NCBI GenBank assembly: GCA_039621445.1
Contig: CP154955.1
Coordinates: forward strand, 12,776,960-12,840,959
DNA: 64,000 bases
Direction of reading: 5' to 3'
From: Euglena gracilis
Taxonomy: Eukaryota > Euglenida > Euglenophyceae > Euglenales
Shown: piece after piece, positions 52,327 through 62,400 of the stretch
Position numbering within the stretch: position 1 is the first letter of the stretch
How the letters are laid out: the number at the start of each line of letters is the position of its first letter
Notes under the pieces: model-generated
Told to the model about the DNA's origin: nothing
Seen by the model: only the letters and a program-made list of their open reading frames with translations
Databases searched by the model: none
Made by a program: the position numbers and the translations under genes

Positions 52327-52550
52327 CAGGCTTCTTTTTAAGTCACCTGACCCCCCCCCCCCCGGGGGGAGGGGAGGTGGGTGGGTCCGGGCCGGAGGCG
52401 CTGGGTATACCTTTTCGGCGCGAAGCGCCGAAAATTTTTGAAAATTTTTGGGGGGTCCCCCCCCCCCCCCCGGGGGGGGGCCCCGCGCCACCCTGGGTGG
52501 GTGGGGGGGGGACCCCCCTCCCCCCCCCGGGGGTCGTAGAAAGAAGCCTG
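52327..52550. mobile_element. CAGGCTTCTTTTTAAG MITE, duplicated copy
   Basis: CAGGCTTCTTTTTAAG faces a GTAGAAAGAAGCCTG end. It is preceded by GTGCATAC, the target of 52900-53137, because the 52220-52440 segment is a second copy of 52796-53015. Confidence 0.75.
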
Positions 52551-52556
52551 GGGGGG

Positions 52557-52797
52557 CAGGGTTAGGGCAAGGGTTCCTAAGTGCAACTAAATGCAACTAA
52601 GGGTTAGGTTAACCCTTGGTTGCACTAAGGCTTCTGGTCTGTTTATGGCCGGTGATAAACTTCGCTTTCAGAAACAGTTTTCTGGCCAGGGGCCCCTTCC
52701 ACCAGTGCTCCTGTGTTGCTCCGCCTGGCCGGATCAACTCTAATGTAATTCTGACCCCCCCCCCTGCCACCAGGATGGAGGTGAGGGGTGGTCGACC
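52557..52797. repeat. Right arm of the ~240-bp inverted duplication
   Basis: Partner of 51985-52229; about 330 bp of other sequence, including a MITE, lies between the arms. Confidence 0.8.
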
Positions 52798-52894
52798 CCC
52801 ACCACGCCTTCCCGCATTTCTGGTGGAATTTTAGGTCAAAATTTTCTTTCGGAGCCGAAGAAAGTTTTCTTTGAGCGGGTGCCATGGTGGGGTG

Positions 52895-53570
52895 CATACC
52901 AGGCTTCTTTTTAAGTCACCTGGCCCCCCCCCCCCCCCGGGGGGGAAGGGGGGTGGGTGGGTGGGTCCGGGCCGGAGGCTCTGGGTATACCTTTTCGGCG
53001 CGAAGCGCCGAAAATTTTTGAAAATTGCCTATAACGGGCCCGATTTTGGGGGGTCCCCCCCCCCCGTCCCGCGCCACCCTGGGTGGGTGGGGGGGGCCCC
53101 CCCCCCCTCCCCCCCGGGGGTCTTAAAAAGAAGCCTGGTGCATACATCTCTTTAAGGTTTTGCGACCCCCCCGGGGGGGGCGGCTGCAGCCAGCCCCAAT
53201 TTGGGCCAAGCCCAGCCGCAGCAGCGGGGGGGGGTGCTGCTAGCCCTAGCTAGCCAGCCTCTTTTTGGGGGTCCAGCCCAAAATTTTTCGGCGCAAAGCG
53301 CCGAAATTTTTTGAAAATTGTGTTCAAAAGTGGCCAAGATGGGGTTTGGGGGGCGTTTGGGGCATTTTTGGGGGGTTTCAGATGCATCATTTTTTCAAAA
53401 CTGCGTTCTGCAGGTCATTTTTGGGCATTTTTCCGATTTCAGTCCAGCTCGCCCCGGTTCGGGTCCAGCCGGGGTCCAGCCCCCCCCCCCCCGGGGGGGG
53501 GCCGGCTAGCCAGCCCAAATTTCTAGCCCTAGCCCAGCAACCCCCCCCGGGGTCCTTAAAGAGATGTATG
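52895..53570. mobile_element. MITE, CATACATCTC termini, with a nested MITE
   Basis: CATACATCTCTTTAAGG (interrupted by the nested element after CATAC) faces CCTTAAAGAGATGTATG. GTGGGGTG stands on both sides (52887-52894 and 53571-53578). Contains the GGCGCAAAGCGCC core. Confidence 0.82.
52900..53137. mobile_element. CAGGCTTCTTTTTAAG MITE nested in the CATACATCTC element
   Basis: CAGGCTTCTTTTTAAG faces CTTAAAAAGAAGCCTG, with the perfect octamer GTGCATAC on both sides (52892-52899 and 53138-53145). It inserted into the terminus of the host element. Confidence 0.9.
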
Positions 53571-54482
53571 GTGGGGTGCCCAGGGTGGCACCCCCAAGCC
53601 AAGGGTCTTGTTGATCCCCTGGTGGTTTCGACTATTTTTTGTTGTTGGTTTTTTTGGCACGAAAAGCGCGAAAAAAATTTGACCCAAAATTGACCCCCCC
53701 CCCCCAAAAGTGGCTGGGTTTTCCAGCCACTTTTGGGGGGTTTTCCAGAGAGATTGTTGTTTTTTTGCGGGGGCCTGGGGGTTAGCAAAAAAAAAGCCGC
53801 CGGAAACAATTTTTGCCTTTTTAAAAATTTTGCCATTTTTTTCACTTTTGGGGGTCAATTTTCTTTGGGTGAGTGGCCGACCCTTGGGGGGGGGGGGGCA
53901 GTGACTAATTGGTTTTCCAAAAAAAAAACTGTGACTGACCAGTTTTGGAAGACTGGAAGAACCCCCCCCCCCGTTGGGTAAAATTTGTATGCACGTGCCC
54001 AAAGTTATTTTGATTTTTTTTGTTGGAAAAAATCTCAAATTGGCATGGTACTCAAAAGTGCGCACACGTTGAAAAAATGCCAAGGTTTGCAGCAGTTGCT
54101 GGGCACAACTGTCGGTCAAAAACATTAAACAGCGGCAGTGATCCAAATCCAGGAATGAAGGAAAGCCAGGAACATTTTGGCTTTCTTGTTGTCTGTTTTG
54201 TGCGCCTCTTTGTGCATAGCCGTTGTGGAGGTTGCATGCAGCACGTGGCATGGCTGACCCCAGTGCTGCAGATGGTTGTGCTTTGCGACTGCTACTCCGG
54301 GTTTTCAATCCGATGATGATCCGTCGGCCTTAGCATGTGATGCAACCCATCTTGGCCATCCCGCTTTGCAGCCCCTTGTTTGCGGGCTTCAGGAACCCAG
54401 TGGTTCTTGAGCAAAGGGGGTCCTGTTTTGTTTGCTTCGCTTGAATTCTTCGCTAGAATTATGGAAAACTGTTATTATGTCA
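53571..54482. other. No gene recognised
   Basis: Contains one 17-bp perfect hairpin (53701-53717 with 53723-53739). No coding signal that I trust. Confidence 0.4.
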
Positions 54483-54541
54483 AGAACTGTGTTTGAGCCA
54501 AGTGACAGGGGGGGAGCCCAGGGGCAGGGGCGGCGCCTTGG
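54483..54541. repeat. Left half of a foldback repeat split by D1
   Basis: AAGAACTGTGTTTGAGCCAAG and GCCCAGGGGC resemble 63892-63930. The other half is 59145-59197. Confidence 0.5.
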
Positions 54542-54660
54542 TCGTACTCCCTCGAGGCAAGCCGAAAAGGGAGGAAGGGACACCGAGGGCGAAGCACAAA
54601 GACATTGTGAGGCCATGCCTTGCTCGCCGGCGGTTTGTTGTGCTTGTTTGGTCTGCTGGG

Positions 54661-55960
54661 TTAGGCGTCTCCCCTTAGTGCCGCCTCGCCGGAGTTGGCT
54701 GCGTTGTCTCCGACGTGGCGACCATGGCGCTGTATCTTGGCCCGGGGGGTTCCCCCCCCACCTCCCCCCCCCTGGCCCCCATCTTCTGACCGAGGGCGTT
54801 TGAAGACAAACTTTCTTAAATGGGTGGGGGGGTCGGGCTCACAATGTCTTTGTGCTTCGCCCTCGGTGTCCCTTCCTCCCTTTTCGGCTTGCCTCGAGGG
54901 AGTACGAGACACCTCGGGCTCCGCACTTTGCCATTGTGAGGCCACATTGTGCACTGAAAAAAGGGGGGCCAGGGCAGTCTCCAAAGAACCTTGGGCACCA
55001 AGTCTTTGATAATGGGCTGCGAAAGCCTCCACCCCCTTCCACTTCCACTGACCAATTTCACAAACTTCTTGGGCAGAAAGGCCCAATTTTTTGAGCAAAC
55101 CAACCCCTGCCCCTCTGGTGGAGTGGGGTCCCCAAACCTGGGGGGGTACACCCTGTTTGGTCAAAAATTCTTTGGTGATAGAAGCAATGGTATCTGCCTT
55201 AATGGCTTTGTAGGGGGTTTTAACGTAATTAGAAGGGGGCCCCCAGGTTTCATAAAGAAACGTGTTGCTGCCACATAAGACATCATTAAATGAAAGGGAC
55301 TGATTTGGGGGCACTGTGGAATGGAGACAACTCGCTCCCACTTATGCAGTTTTTGACCTTTACGCTTAATTTTGATGTAGGGTGCCCCCCCCAGCACACT
55401 GGTGGTTCTTTGGACCTGTGCCAAATCTGAACTTCTGTATAAACGATTCGTATAAATCGTATAAAGGATTCGTGAACAGAAAATGAGTTGTGTACGCAAT
55501 GTACATAAATCAGAGGGCAGGGGGGACTGTGCTAGCCCCAGGAGGATTGGGAGGGGATCCCAGAATGCACCATATTTCTCCAGGTTTTGGTTCCAAAGTC
55601 TTTTATAAGGTGCCAACATGGCATGGAACCTCAGGCCTCCAAAGCCAGGGATCAAGAGCATAGCACTGTATGCATTGCGTGCTTGGGCCTTTGAAAACTG
55701 AAACAGTTGAATTAAAGCGTCAACCACTTGGTCAGTGGTGGCTTCAGGGGGGGGTACCCCCATTCTCTCCAAAGTTACCCATAAAAGCGTAAAAGCGCTT
55801 TGATAACGCTTTAAACTGGGGTTTCTGCCCAGGAAATCGTTAATGGTCGAATTTTGTACTTGTTTCCCTTCCAAAATTTTCCTGAGCAAATCATGCAAAG
55901 CAGGGGCCACCTGGGGGGTGGCATTTTTTCCCCCCTGCAGTTGGTGAACATACCCATGTA
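54661..55960 (-). pseudogene. Tyrosine recombinase of D1 (frameshifted)
   Basis: Catalytic tyrosine-recombinase signatures are present: an Arg in LYRSSDLAQ, HSTRGAGVGLL (HxxR), and FAAHYQRLGA with the Tyr. The frame breaks near 55220, where D1 has five C and D2 six C in AAAACCCCC(C). After the shift the frame continues through the catalytic His and Tyr and on through the internal complementary region to 54661. The enzyme would integrate a circular intermediate. The break may be a homopolymer error. Confidence 0.7.
54837..54943. repeat. Internal complementary region of D1
   Basis: Complement of the two element ends joined at GTACGA|GACACC. Templates the end-joining of the cDNA circle in the accepted DIRS model. 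Confidence 0.85.
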
Positions 55961-58873
55961 GGGGGTGATTTTCAGGCAGGGGGTCCCTGGTACTTTCATT
56001 TTTATTAACTGGGGCCACCATGTGGCTGAATCCCAGTGGGGGGTGACCATCAAAACTTTGGCTTGTGGAAACATTCTTAATCTGGGAAGAAATTTTTGAA
56101 TTACAGACCAGGGGGGGTTTGCATAAAGTCCCCCCATGTTGTCCAGTGGGCATTGCAATGCATCCACTGCTGTGGCTTCCCAGTGGGGCCACCTGGCCAC
56201 AAATTGTGGCAGTTTTTTGTTGCCTGGTGAGGCAAAAAGGTCTGTTTTCAGGTTTATGTAATTTTTGAACTGCTGCCTCAGCCATTGAAAAAGTTGGGGG
56301 TCCAGGGAATAATCCCCCCTGTCCATTTCCCACCTGCTTATGGGATCTGCCAGGCATTCCTTTGAAGGGACCCACTTTACTTGCAGGTTTATGTTGTGCT
56401 CCATGCACCATTTGAAAAAGGGTCTTAGCATGGAATTGAAGGGGTCTTTTCTGCCCCCCCCTTTTGTTAAGTAATAGTAAATTACTTGATTGTCCACGGA
56501 TAGGGACACAGTTTCTCCTGGTTTGCTTAGGCTTTGTACTGTGCTTATTGCTGCACTTAATTCTTTGACGTTTATGTGCAAAATGGAGTTTTCCCTCCAA
56601 AATTCCTGCACAATTTTGCCTGTTCGAATGTCCAGCCCCCCCCAGGCATGGGTGCTGCTGTCTGAGTGCAACTCTCTGGTTGCACTTTGGGGGAAGGGTC
56701 TGCCCCCCCAGGTGTCTAGCAGAATTTTTATTTCCCTTAATTGATCCTTTATCCTTTGGGAAATGGGGTGTTTTGAGTCCCAGGGGGCTGTGGAATTTTC
56801 CACCAAAAAATTTGCCAGGGCATCCGTAAAGGCCCTGAGAAAGGGCAGGGCCATAAGATTGCATCTGATTTGGCCCAAAATGGCAGCCAGTTGCCTTTTT
56901 GACATGTAAGATTTTTTCACCATTTTTCCCAGCTCCTTTTTTACTGTTTTTATTTTCTGGGGTGGCACCCGTAATCTTCCCTCTTGGAAGTTTAGTTGAA
57001 ATCCAAGATGATTTACGATTTGGCTGGGCTGGAGGGTGGACTTTTTCACATTGATTTTGAACCCTGATTTGATTAAATCCCTGACGACTGTGTTCAGGTG
57101 ATTTTGTAAGATGTTTTGTGTTGGGGCCACCAGTAAAATGTCGTCCAGGTAAATAAATACCTGGATGCCCCTTTTTCTCCACAGCTTTTCGAATGTCTTC
57201 ATTACTGACATAAAAATTTGGGGCATTATTTTCAGGCCAAAACAGCCTGCCTGGAATTCCCAGGTCTGCCCCCCCACCTGATGTCTCAGAAATGGCCTTA
57301 GGGCCTGGCTCACTGGTATGTGGAAGTAAGCATCCTTTAGGTCTATTTTGGATGCCCAGTGGCCTTTTTCCAACACTGGAAAAATGTGCTGGATGTGATC
57401 CAGCTTGAAAGGTTTCACGTGGAACCTTTGATTTATTTCCCTGCAATCGCTTATTAATCTCCATTTTGTCTGGCCCCCCTCTGGTTTTGAAATCAAAAAC
57501 CAGGGGATCAGGTGCTGGGTGGTTGAATCCCTCACCCTCTTTACGGATCCAGATTTTTCGTAATCCAGCAGTATTTTTTCTGCTTGGGGTAGGTTCAAAT
57601 TTGCTCTGATTTTTGGGTGGGTGGACAATTTTGGTGGGTTTACCCAAGGGGGTTGAATGCCATCCCTGATGAGTTGACATGTTGTTGGGGGGGCATTTTT
57701 TGTCCACCATTTCAAGCTTTTTTGCAACCTTTGATGGAGGGGGGTGTCTCCCCATTTCTCCTCCATGGAATTTATTTCCTGGATAAGATGATTTTGGGGG
57801 GGCTGGGCTGGGGGTGTTGGACATTGCACCCTTAGGGCCCCTAGGGCTTGAGCCCTTGAAAAGGGAAAGTTTTCCTGGGGGGGTGTGCATGCACTCTCCT
57901 CTCTTCTCACTCTCTCTCTGGAGGATCTTGTTGTTGGAGTGCATACCATAGGGCTTACTGCCCCTGTTTTGCCTATCAGGCCTCCTTGATGATGATGGTG
58001 TTGGTATCCATACCATAGGGGGCCTCTGTGGGTCCCCCCCTTCTTGATTCCACTGGGGGATTTGAAGAATGATGAATAAATACTTGTGGGGGTCCTTCCC
58101 CTTCCCCCTGTTCCTCCTGGGGCTGGGCATGTGTTAAATACAAAGCCCCTGTGGGGCTGCCCTTTAGCTTCTGGGGGGCCTCTGGAGGTCCACCCCTTGT
58201 GTGGCTGCCATAGCCCTTGGATTGGCTTCCTTGGCCCAAGCCCCTTTTGCTCTGGCCTCCATGGCCGGGGCTGTAAGTTCTGGCTTCTTGCCATGCCCAA
58301 TTGAAATCTGGGGGAGCCCTGTTGCTGGGCCTCCCCCCTCCCCCCTGGAATGGGGTTGTGGGCTGAATTTGAAAAAGATGGTTGGTACATACCTCTTTTG
58401 CCCCTTCCTGTGGGCTGCCATAGCCCTTGGATTGGCCTTCTGCTCCAGACTGGGCCATCTGCTGGCTTCCCAATGTTGTACTGGCCCCCTTGTCCCTTGT
58501 TCCATCTTGATGGGTTGGGGGCATTTGCTCTGTGGGCTGGGGCTTTTGCTCTCTGGGCTGGGTCTGCCAATTTTGAAGGTTTCCTGCACCCCAATTTGAA
58601 ATGTAATGGGTCTTGACCCTGGGTACCCAATGTCTTCCGTTGTCGTCTGGGCTTTTTGCCCACTGTCTGGCAGGGTCCATGGCCATCACGGTGTGTGGCT
58701 GTCTGCTGCTGAAAATTTTCTGCTGAGATGTGTGGGGGGGAAGTGATGGCCACGGTTCGCCACGTTGAAACCGCATCTCCAAGTTCTCCAGCTGGCGTTT
58801 CTTGTTCTGCACTGTGTCCAGGTTGTCGACTTGATAATTCCAATTTGTTCTCCACATTCTGCATTGACTTCAA
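55811..58873 (-). CDS. RT, RNase H and Dam-like methyltransferase ORF of D1
   Basis: 1020 codons. RT domain with IDLKDAYFHIPV, GLKIMPQIFMSVM and YLDDILLVAPT; RNase H with SDSSTHAWGG and a final WVPSKECLADPISRW; then the methyltransferase domain with TDLFASPGNKKLPQF and LYANPPWSVIQKFLPRL, NPPW being the catalytic motif of N6-adenine methyltransferases. The RT is of the DIRS type (FGL..P..FM rather than the gypsy form). It appears intact and is closely related to the D2 ORF. Whether initiation is at the first ATG is unclear. Confidence 0.85.
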   Translation of the reverse strand: MKSMQNVENKLELSSRQPGHSAEQETPAGELGDAVSTWRTVAITSPPHISAENFQQQTATHRDGHGPCQTVGKKPRRQRKTLGTQGQDPLHFKLGCRKPSKLADPAQRAKAPAHRANAPNPSRWNKGQGGQYNIGKPADGPVWSRRPIQGLWQPTGRGKRGMYQPSFSNSAHNPIPGGRGEAQQQGSPRFQLGMARSQNLQPRPWRPEQKGLGPRKPIQGLWQPHKGWTSRGPPEAKGQPHRGFVFNTCPAPGGTGGRGRTPTSIYSSFFKSPSGIKKGGTHRGPLWYGYQHHHHQGGLIGKTGAVSPMVCTPTTRSSRERVRREESACTPPQENFPFSRAQALGALRVQCPTPPAQPPQNHLIQEINSMEEKWGDTPLHQRLQKSLKWWTKNAPPTTCQLIRDGIQPPWVNPPKLSTHPKIRANLNLPQAEKILLDYEKSGSVKRVRDSTTQHLIPWFLISKPEGGQTKWRLISDCREINQRFHVKPFKLDHIQHIFPVLEKGHWASKIDLKDAYFHIPVSQALRPFLRHQVGGQTWEFQAGCFGLKIMPQIFMSVMKTFEKLWRKRGIQVFIYLDDILLVAPTQNILQNHLNTVVRDLIKSGFKINVKKSTLQPSQIVNHLGFQLNFQEGRLRVPPQKIKTVKKELGKMVKKSYMSKRQLAAILGQIRCNLMALPFLRAFTDALANFLVENSTAPWDSKHPISQRIKDQLREIKILLDTWGGRPFPQSATRELHSDSSTHAWGGLDIRTGKIVQEFWRENSILHINVKELSAAISTVQSLSKPGETVSLSVDNQVIYYYLTKGGGRKDPFNSMLRPFFKWCMEHNINLQVKWVPSKECLADPISRWEMDRGDYSLDPQLFQWLRQQFKNYINLKTDLFASPGNKKLPQFVARWPHWEATAVDALQCPLDNMGGLYANPPWSVIQKFLPRLRMFPQAKVLMVTPHWDSATWWPQLIKMKVPGTPCLKITPYMGMFTNCRGEKMPPPRWPLLCMICSGKFWKGNKYKIRPLTISWAETPV
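57976..58857 (-). CDS. Gag-like ORF of D1
   Basis: A 293-codon frame, rich in Gly, Gln and Pro, with GYGS and GHGGQ units and no zinc knuckle. It overlaps the N-terminal part of the RT ORF in another frame, and the same overlap is kept in D2, so both frames may be used. Role by analogy: RNA packaging. Confidence 0.5.
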   Translation of the reverse strand: MWRTNWNYQVDNLDTVQNKKRQLENLEMRFQRGEPWPSLPPHTSQQKIFSSRQPHTVMAMDPARQWAKSPDDNGRHWVPRVKTHYISNWGAGNLQNWQTQPREQKPQPTEQMPPTHQDGTRDKGASTTLGSQQMAQSGAEGQSKGYGSPQEGAKEVCTNHLFQIQPTTPFQGGGGRPSNRAPPDFNWAWQEARTYSPGHGGQSKRGLGQGSQSKGYGSHTRGGPPEAPQKLKGSPTGALYLTHAQPQEEQGEGEGPPQVFIHHSSNPPVESRRGGPTEAPYGMDTNTIIIKEA

Positions 58874-59144
58874 ATGTCAAAGTTGAAAATATTTTCTTGA
58901 ATTTGATATTCTTCAGGTTCTACAGGTTCTGAATATTGATTTTGTATTGTCTTGATCTCTTCCGACTCTGTTCTTCAAAGTTTCTGTCTTCTTCCGTGTC
59001 GAAGGGCAAGATTAGGAATCAGCCAACTCCGGCGAAGAAATGCACTAAGGGGAGACGCCTAACCCAGCAGACCAAACAAGCACAACAAACCGCCGGCGAG
59101 CAAGGCATGGCCTCACAATGGCAAAGTGCGGAGCCCGAGGTGTC

Positions 59145-59197
59145 TCCCTGGTCCCCCTGGTCGCCCCTGTTCGCCCCTGGGACCCCCTAAAACCTTG
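59145..59197. repeat. 53-bp spacer between D1 and D2: half of a foldback repeat
   Basis: GCCCCTGGGACCCCCTAAAACC resembles the arm CGCCCCTGGGCTCCCCCTAA at 63967-63986. With 54483-54541 it reconstitutes a foldback element if D1 is removed. Confidence 0.5.
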
Positions 59198-59441
59198 GAC
59201 ACCTCGGGCTCCGCACTTTGCCCTTGTGAGGCCATGCCTTGCTCGCCGGCGGTGTTGTGTGATTGTTCGTTGCGCTGGGTTAGGAGTCCCCGCTTAGTGC
59301 CTTTTTTCGCCGGAGTTGGCTGATTCTTAATTTGCCCTTCGACACCCAGAAGAAAGGAACAGGTCTCGAACGAAGGAGAACCAAAAGGAGAAGTCGACAG
59401 AATAAGAATATCCAGAAAGACACGAACCTGACGAGTGTCAA

Positions 59442-62400
59442 TTGACAAGCCAATTATCAATTTCAAATCTGACTTCAATGAACAATGCTGTGGAGAAGAA
59501 ATTGGCATCAAACACTCGACGTGAACTACCTGGAGCAGCAGTCGCCGCAGCAGCTGGAGAAACTGGAGATGCGGACAGAACGTGGCGAACCGTGGCCGTC
59601 CCTTCCCCCCAGATCCCTTCATCAAAAAATTCCCAGAAAAAACCCCCACCCAGTGACGGCCACGGACTGTGGACCACAGTGGTCAGAAAGACCAGAACGA
59701 GGAAGGAACCACCAGCCCAATACGGGCAGAAACATCTGGGCATTGGGGCCCCAAAATCAAGCCAGATGGGACAACAGAAACCCAAAGGATTCCAGGGGCA
59801 TGTCCCACAAGCCCAACCAGCTGCCAGGAGATGGAATCAAGGACAAGGTGGTGGCCATGGAGGCCAATTCCACAAGCATCTCCCCACAGGAAGGGGGAGG
59901 AAAGGTCTGTCAAATCCCCCCAATTTTTCTAACACAACAACCCCTCCCAAGGGGAAGCAGGGGGGGCACAGCAGCCCCCCCAGAATTCCAGTGGAGCTGG
60001 AGACCAAGGTCAAGAACAGCCCCATGGAGGGGAGACCAAGGCCATATGGGCCAGAATTTTGTTCAATTTCATGTGCACGGCCATGGTGGCCAAGAAGTGC
60101 AGGGCCATGGTGGCCAGTTTTCACAGGGCCAGGGCGGCCAATTTTCACAGGGCCAGGGCGGCCAGTTTTCACAGGGCCATGGAGGCCAGCATTTATCAGG
60201 CCAGGGAGGCCAATTGCATCAACAAGGCCATGGGGGCCAAAGGGGTGGACCAGAAATGGCCCCCCAGAAGCTAAGGTGCAAACCTTATATAAATCAACTA
60301 CAGCAGCCCCAGGAGGATGCCCCCACAGGGGCAGTGGAGGACAAGGGGGCAACCCCCCCTCACATTTCTTGTTCAATGCCCATGGCAGGGGCAAGTCAAA
60401 ACAAGGGGGATACCCAAAAAGGGGCCCCTATGGTATGTCAAATGACAACACCAATGACAAAGTGGAGGAACAGAGAGCCTGTGAGAAGAGCATGCACACC
60501 CCCCAGCATCCCTTACAGAATGTTCAATCCCCAGGGGCACCAGGGATGCAATGTCCAACACCCACCACCCAACCCCCAGAAAACAAATTGATTGGGGAAA
60601 TAAATTCCATGGAGGAAAAATGGAGAGGCACCCCCCTACACCAGAGACTGCAAAAAAGTAAAAAATGGTGGCAGAAAAATGCCCCCCTAGCAACCTGCCA
60701 ACTTATAAAAAATGGCATTCAACCCCCTTGGGTCAACCCCCCAAAATTGTCCACGCATCCAAAAACCAGAGCCAACCTGGACCTGAACCAGGCAGAAAAA
60801 ATCCTGACGGATTACGAAAAATCAGGGTCCATAAAGAGGGTTCAGGATTCAGGAACCCAGCATCTAATTCCCTGGTTCTTAATTTCAAAACCAGAGGGGG
60901 GGCAAACGAAGTGGAGATTCATAAGCGACTGCAGGGAAATAAACCAAAAATTCCCTGTGAAAGCCTTCAAATTAGATCACATTCAAAACATTTTCCCAGT
61001 TTTGGAGAAAGGCCAATGGGCAGCCAAAATCGACCTGAAAGACGCATATTTTCATATTCCCGTGAACCCAACCTTAAAACCCTTTCTGAGGCATCAGGTG
61101 GGGGGACAAACTTGGGAGTTCCAAGCAGGCTGTTTTGGCCTAAATGTGATGCCACAAATTTTTATGTCAGTCATGAAGACAATCGAAAAACGTTGGAGGA
61201 AAAAAGGAATCCAGGTTTTTATTTACCTGGACGACATTTTATTGGTTGCCCCCACCAAAAATATTTTGCAAAAACACCTGAACAAGGTTGTCAGAGACCT
61301 AATCGATTCAGGGTTCAAAATAAATGTCAAAAAATCAGCCCTAGAACCCACACAAGTTGTAAACCATTTGGGCTTCCAGTTAAATTTCCAAAAGGGAAAA
61401 TTGCAAATTCCCCCCCAGAAGGTGAAAACAATAAAAAAGGAGCTGGGAAAAATAGTGAAAAAAGATTTCATGTCGAAAAGGCAGTTAGCTGCCATTTTGG
61501 GCCAAATCAGGTGCAACCTCATGGCCCTGCCCTTCTTAAGGGCTTTCACAGACTCCCTAACAAAATTTTTGGTCACCAAATCTGCAGCCCCATGGGATTC
61601 AAAGCATGCTATTTCAAAGGACATAAAAGCCCAACTGAGGGAAATAAAAAATCTGTTGGACACCTGGGGGGGCAGACCTTTCCCCCAAAATGCAACAAGG
61701 GAGTTGCATTCAGACAGCAGCACCCATGCCTGGGGGGGGCTGGACATCCACACAGGAGAAATTGTCCAGGAGTTTTGGAGAGAAAACTCCATTTTGCATA
61801 TCAACGTAAAAGAATTACGTGCAGCCATCAACACAGTGAAAAGTCTCAGCAGACCTGGGGAAACAGTGTCCCTTTCAGTGGACAATCAGGTAATCTATTA
61901 TTACCTGACAAAGGGGGGGGGCAGAAAGGACCCTTTCAACAGCCTTCTAAGGCCATTTTTCAAATGGTGCATAGAAAAAAGTTTGAATCTACAAGTAAAT
62001 TGGGTTCCTTCACAGGAATGCTTGGCAGACCCCATAAGCAGATGGGAGTCAGACAGGGGGGATTACTCACTGGACCCCCAGCTCTTTCAATGGCTAAGGC
62101 AGCATTTCAAAGGTTTCATAAATTTGGAAACAGACTTTTTTGCCTCCCCAGGCAACAAAAAACTGGCCAATTTTGTGGCCAGGTGGCCCCACTGGGAGGC
62201 CAGGGCAGTGGATGCCCTCCAATGTCCCCTGGACAACATGGGGGGACTTTATGCAAACCCCCCTTGGTCAATCATTCAGAAATTTCTCCCACGATTGAGA
62301 ATGTTTCCCCAGACCAAAGTTTTGATGGTCACCCCCTTTTGGGATTCTGCCACATGGTGGCCCCAATTAATAAAGATGAAAGTGCCAGGGACCCCCTGCC

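Larger units (their letters stand above)
54542..59144 (-). mobile_element. DIRS-type tyrosine-recombinase retrotransposon D1
   Basis: About 4603 bp. The termini carry inverted repeats (54600-54705 with 59020-59125). An internal complementary region at 54837-54943 contains the complement of the low end (54542-54605) joined directly to the complement of the high end (59110-59144), the circle-junction arrangement of DIRS elements. On the minus strand it encodes a Gly/Gln-rich gag-like ORF, an RT-RNaseH-Dam-like ORF and a tyrosine recombinase. No LTR, integrase or protease. It lies head to head with D2. Confidence 0.9.
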
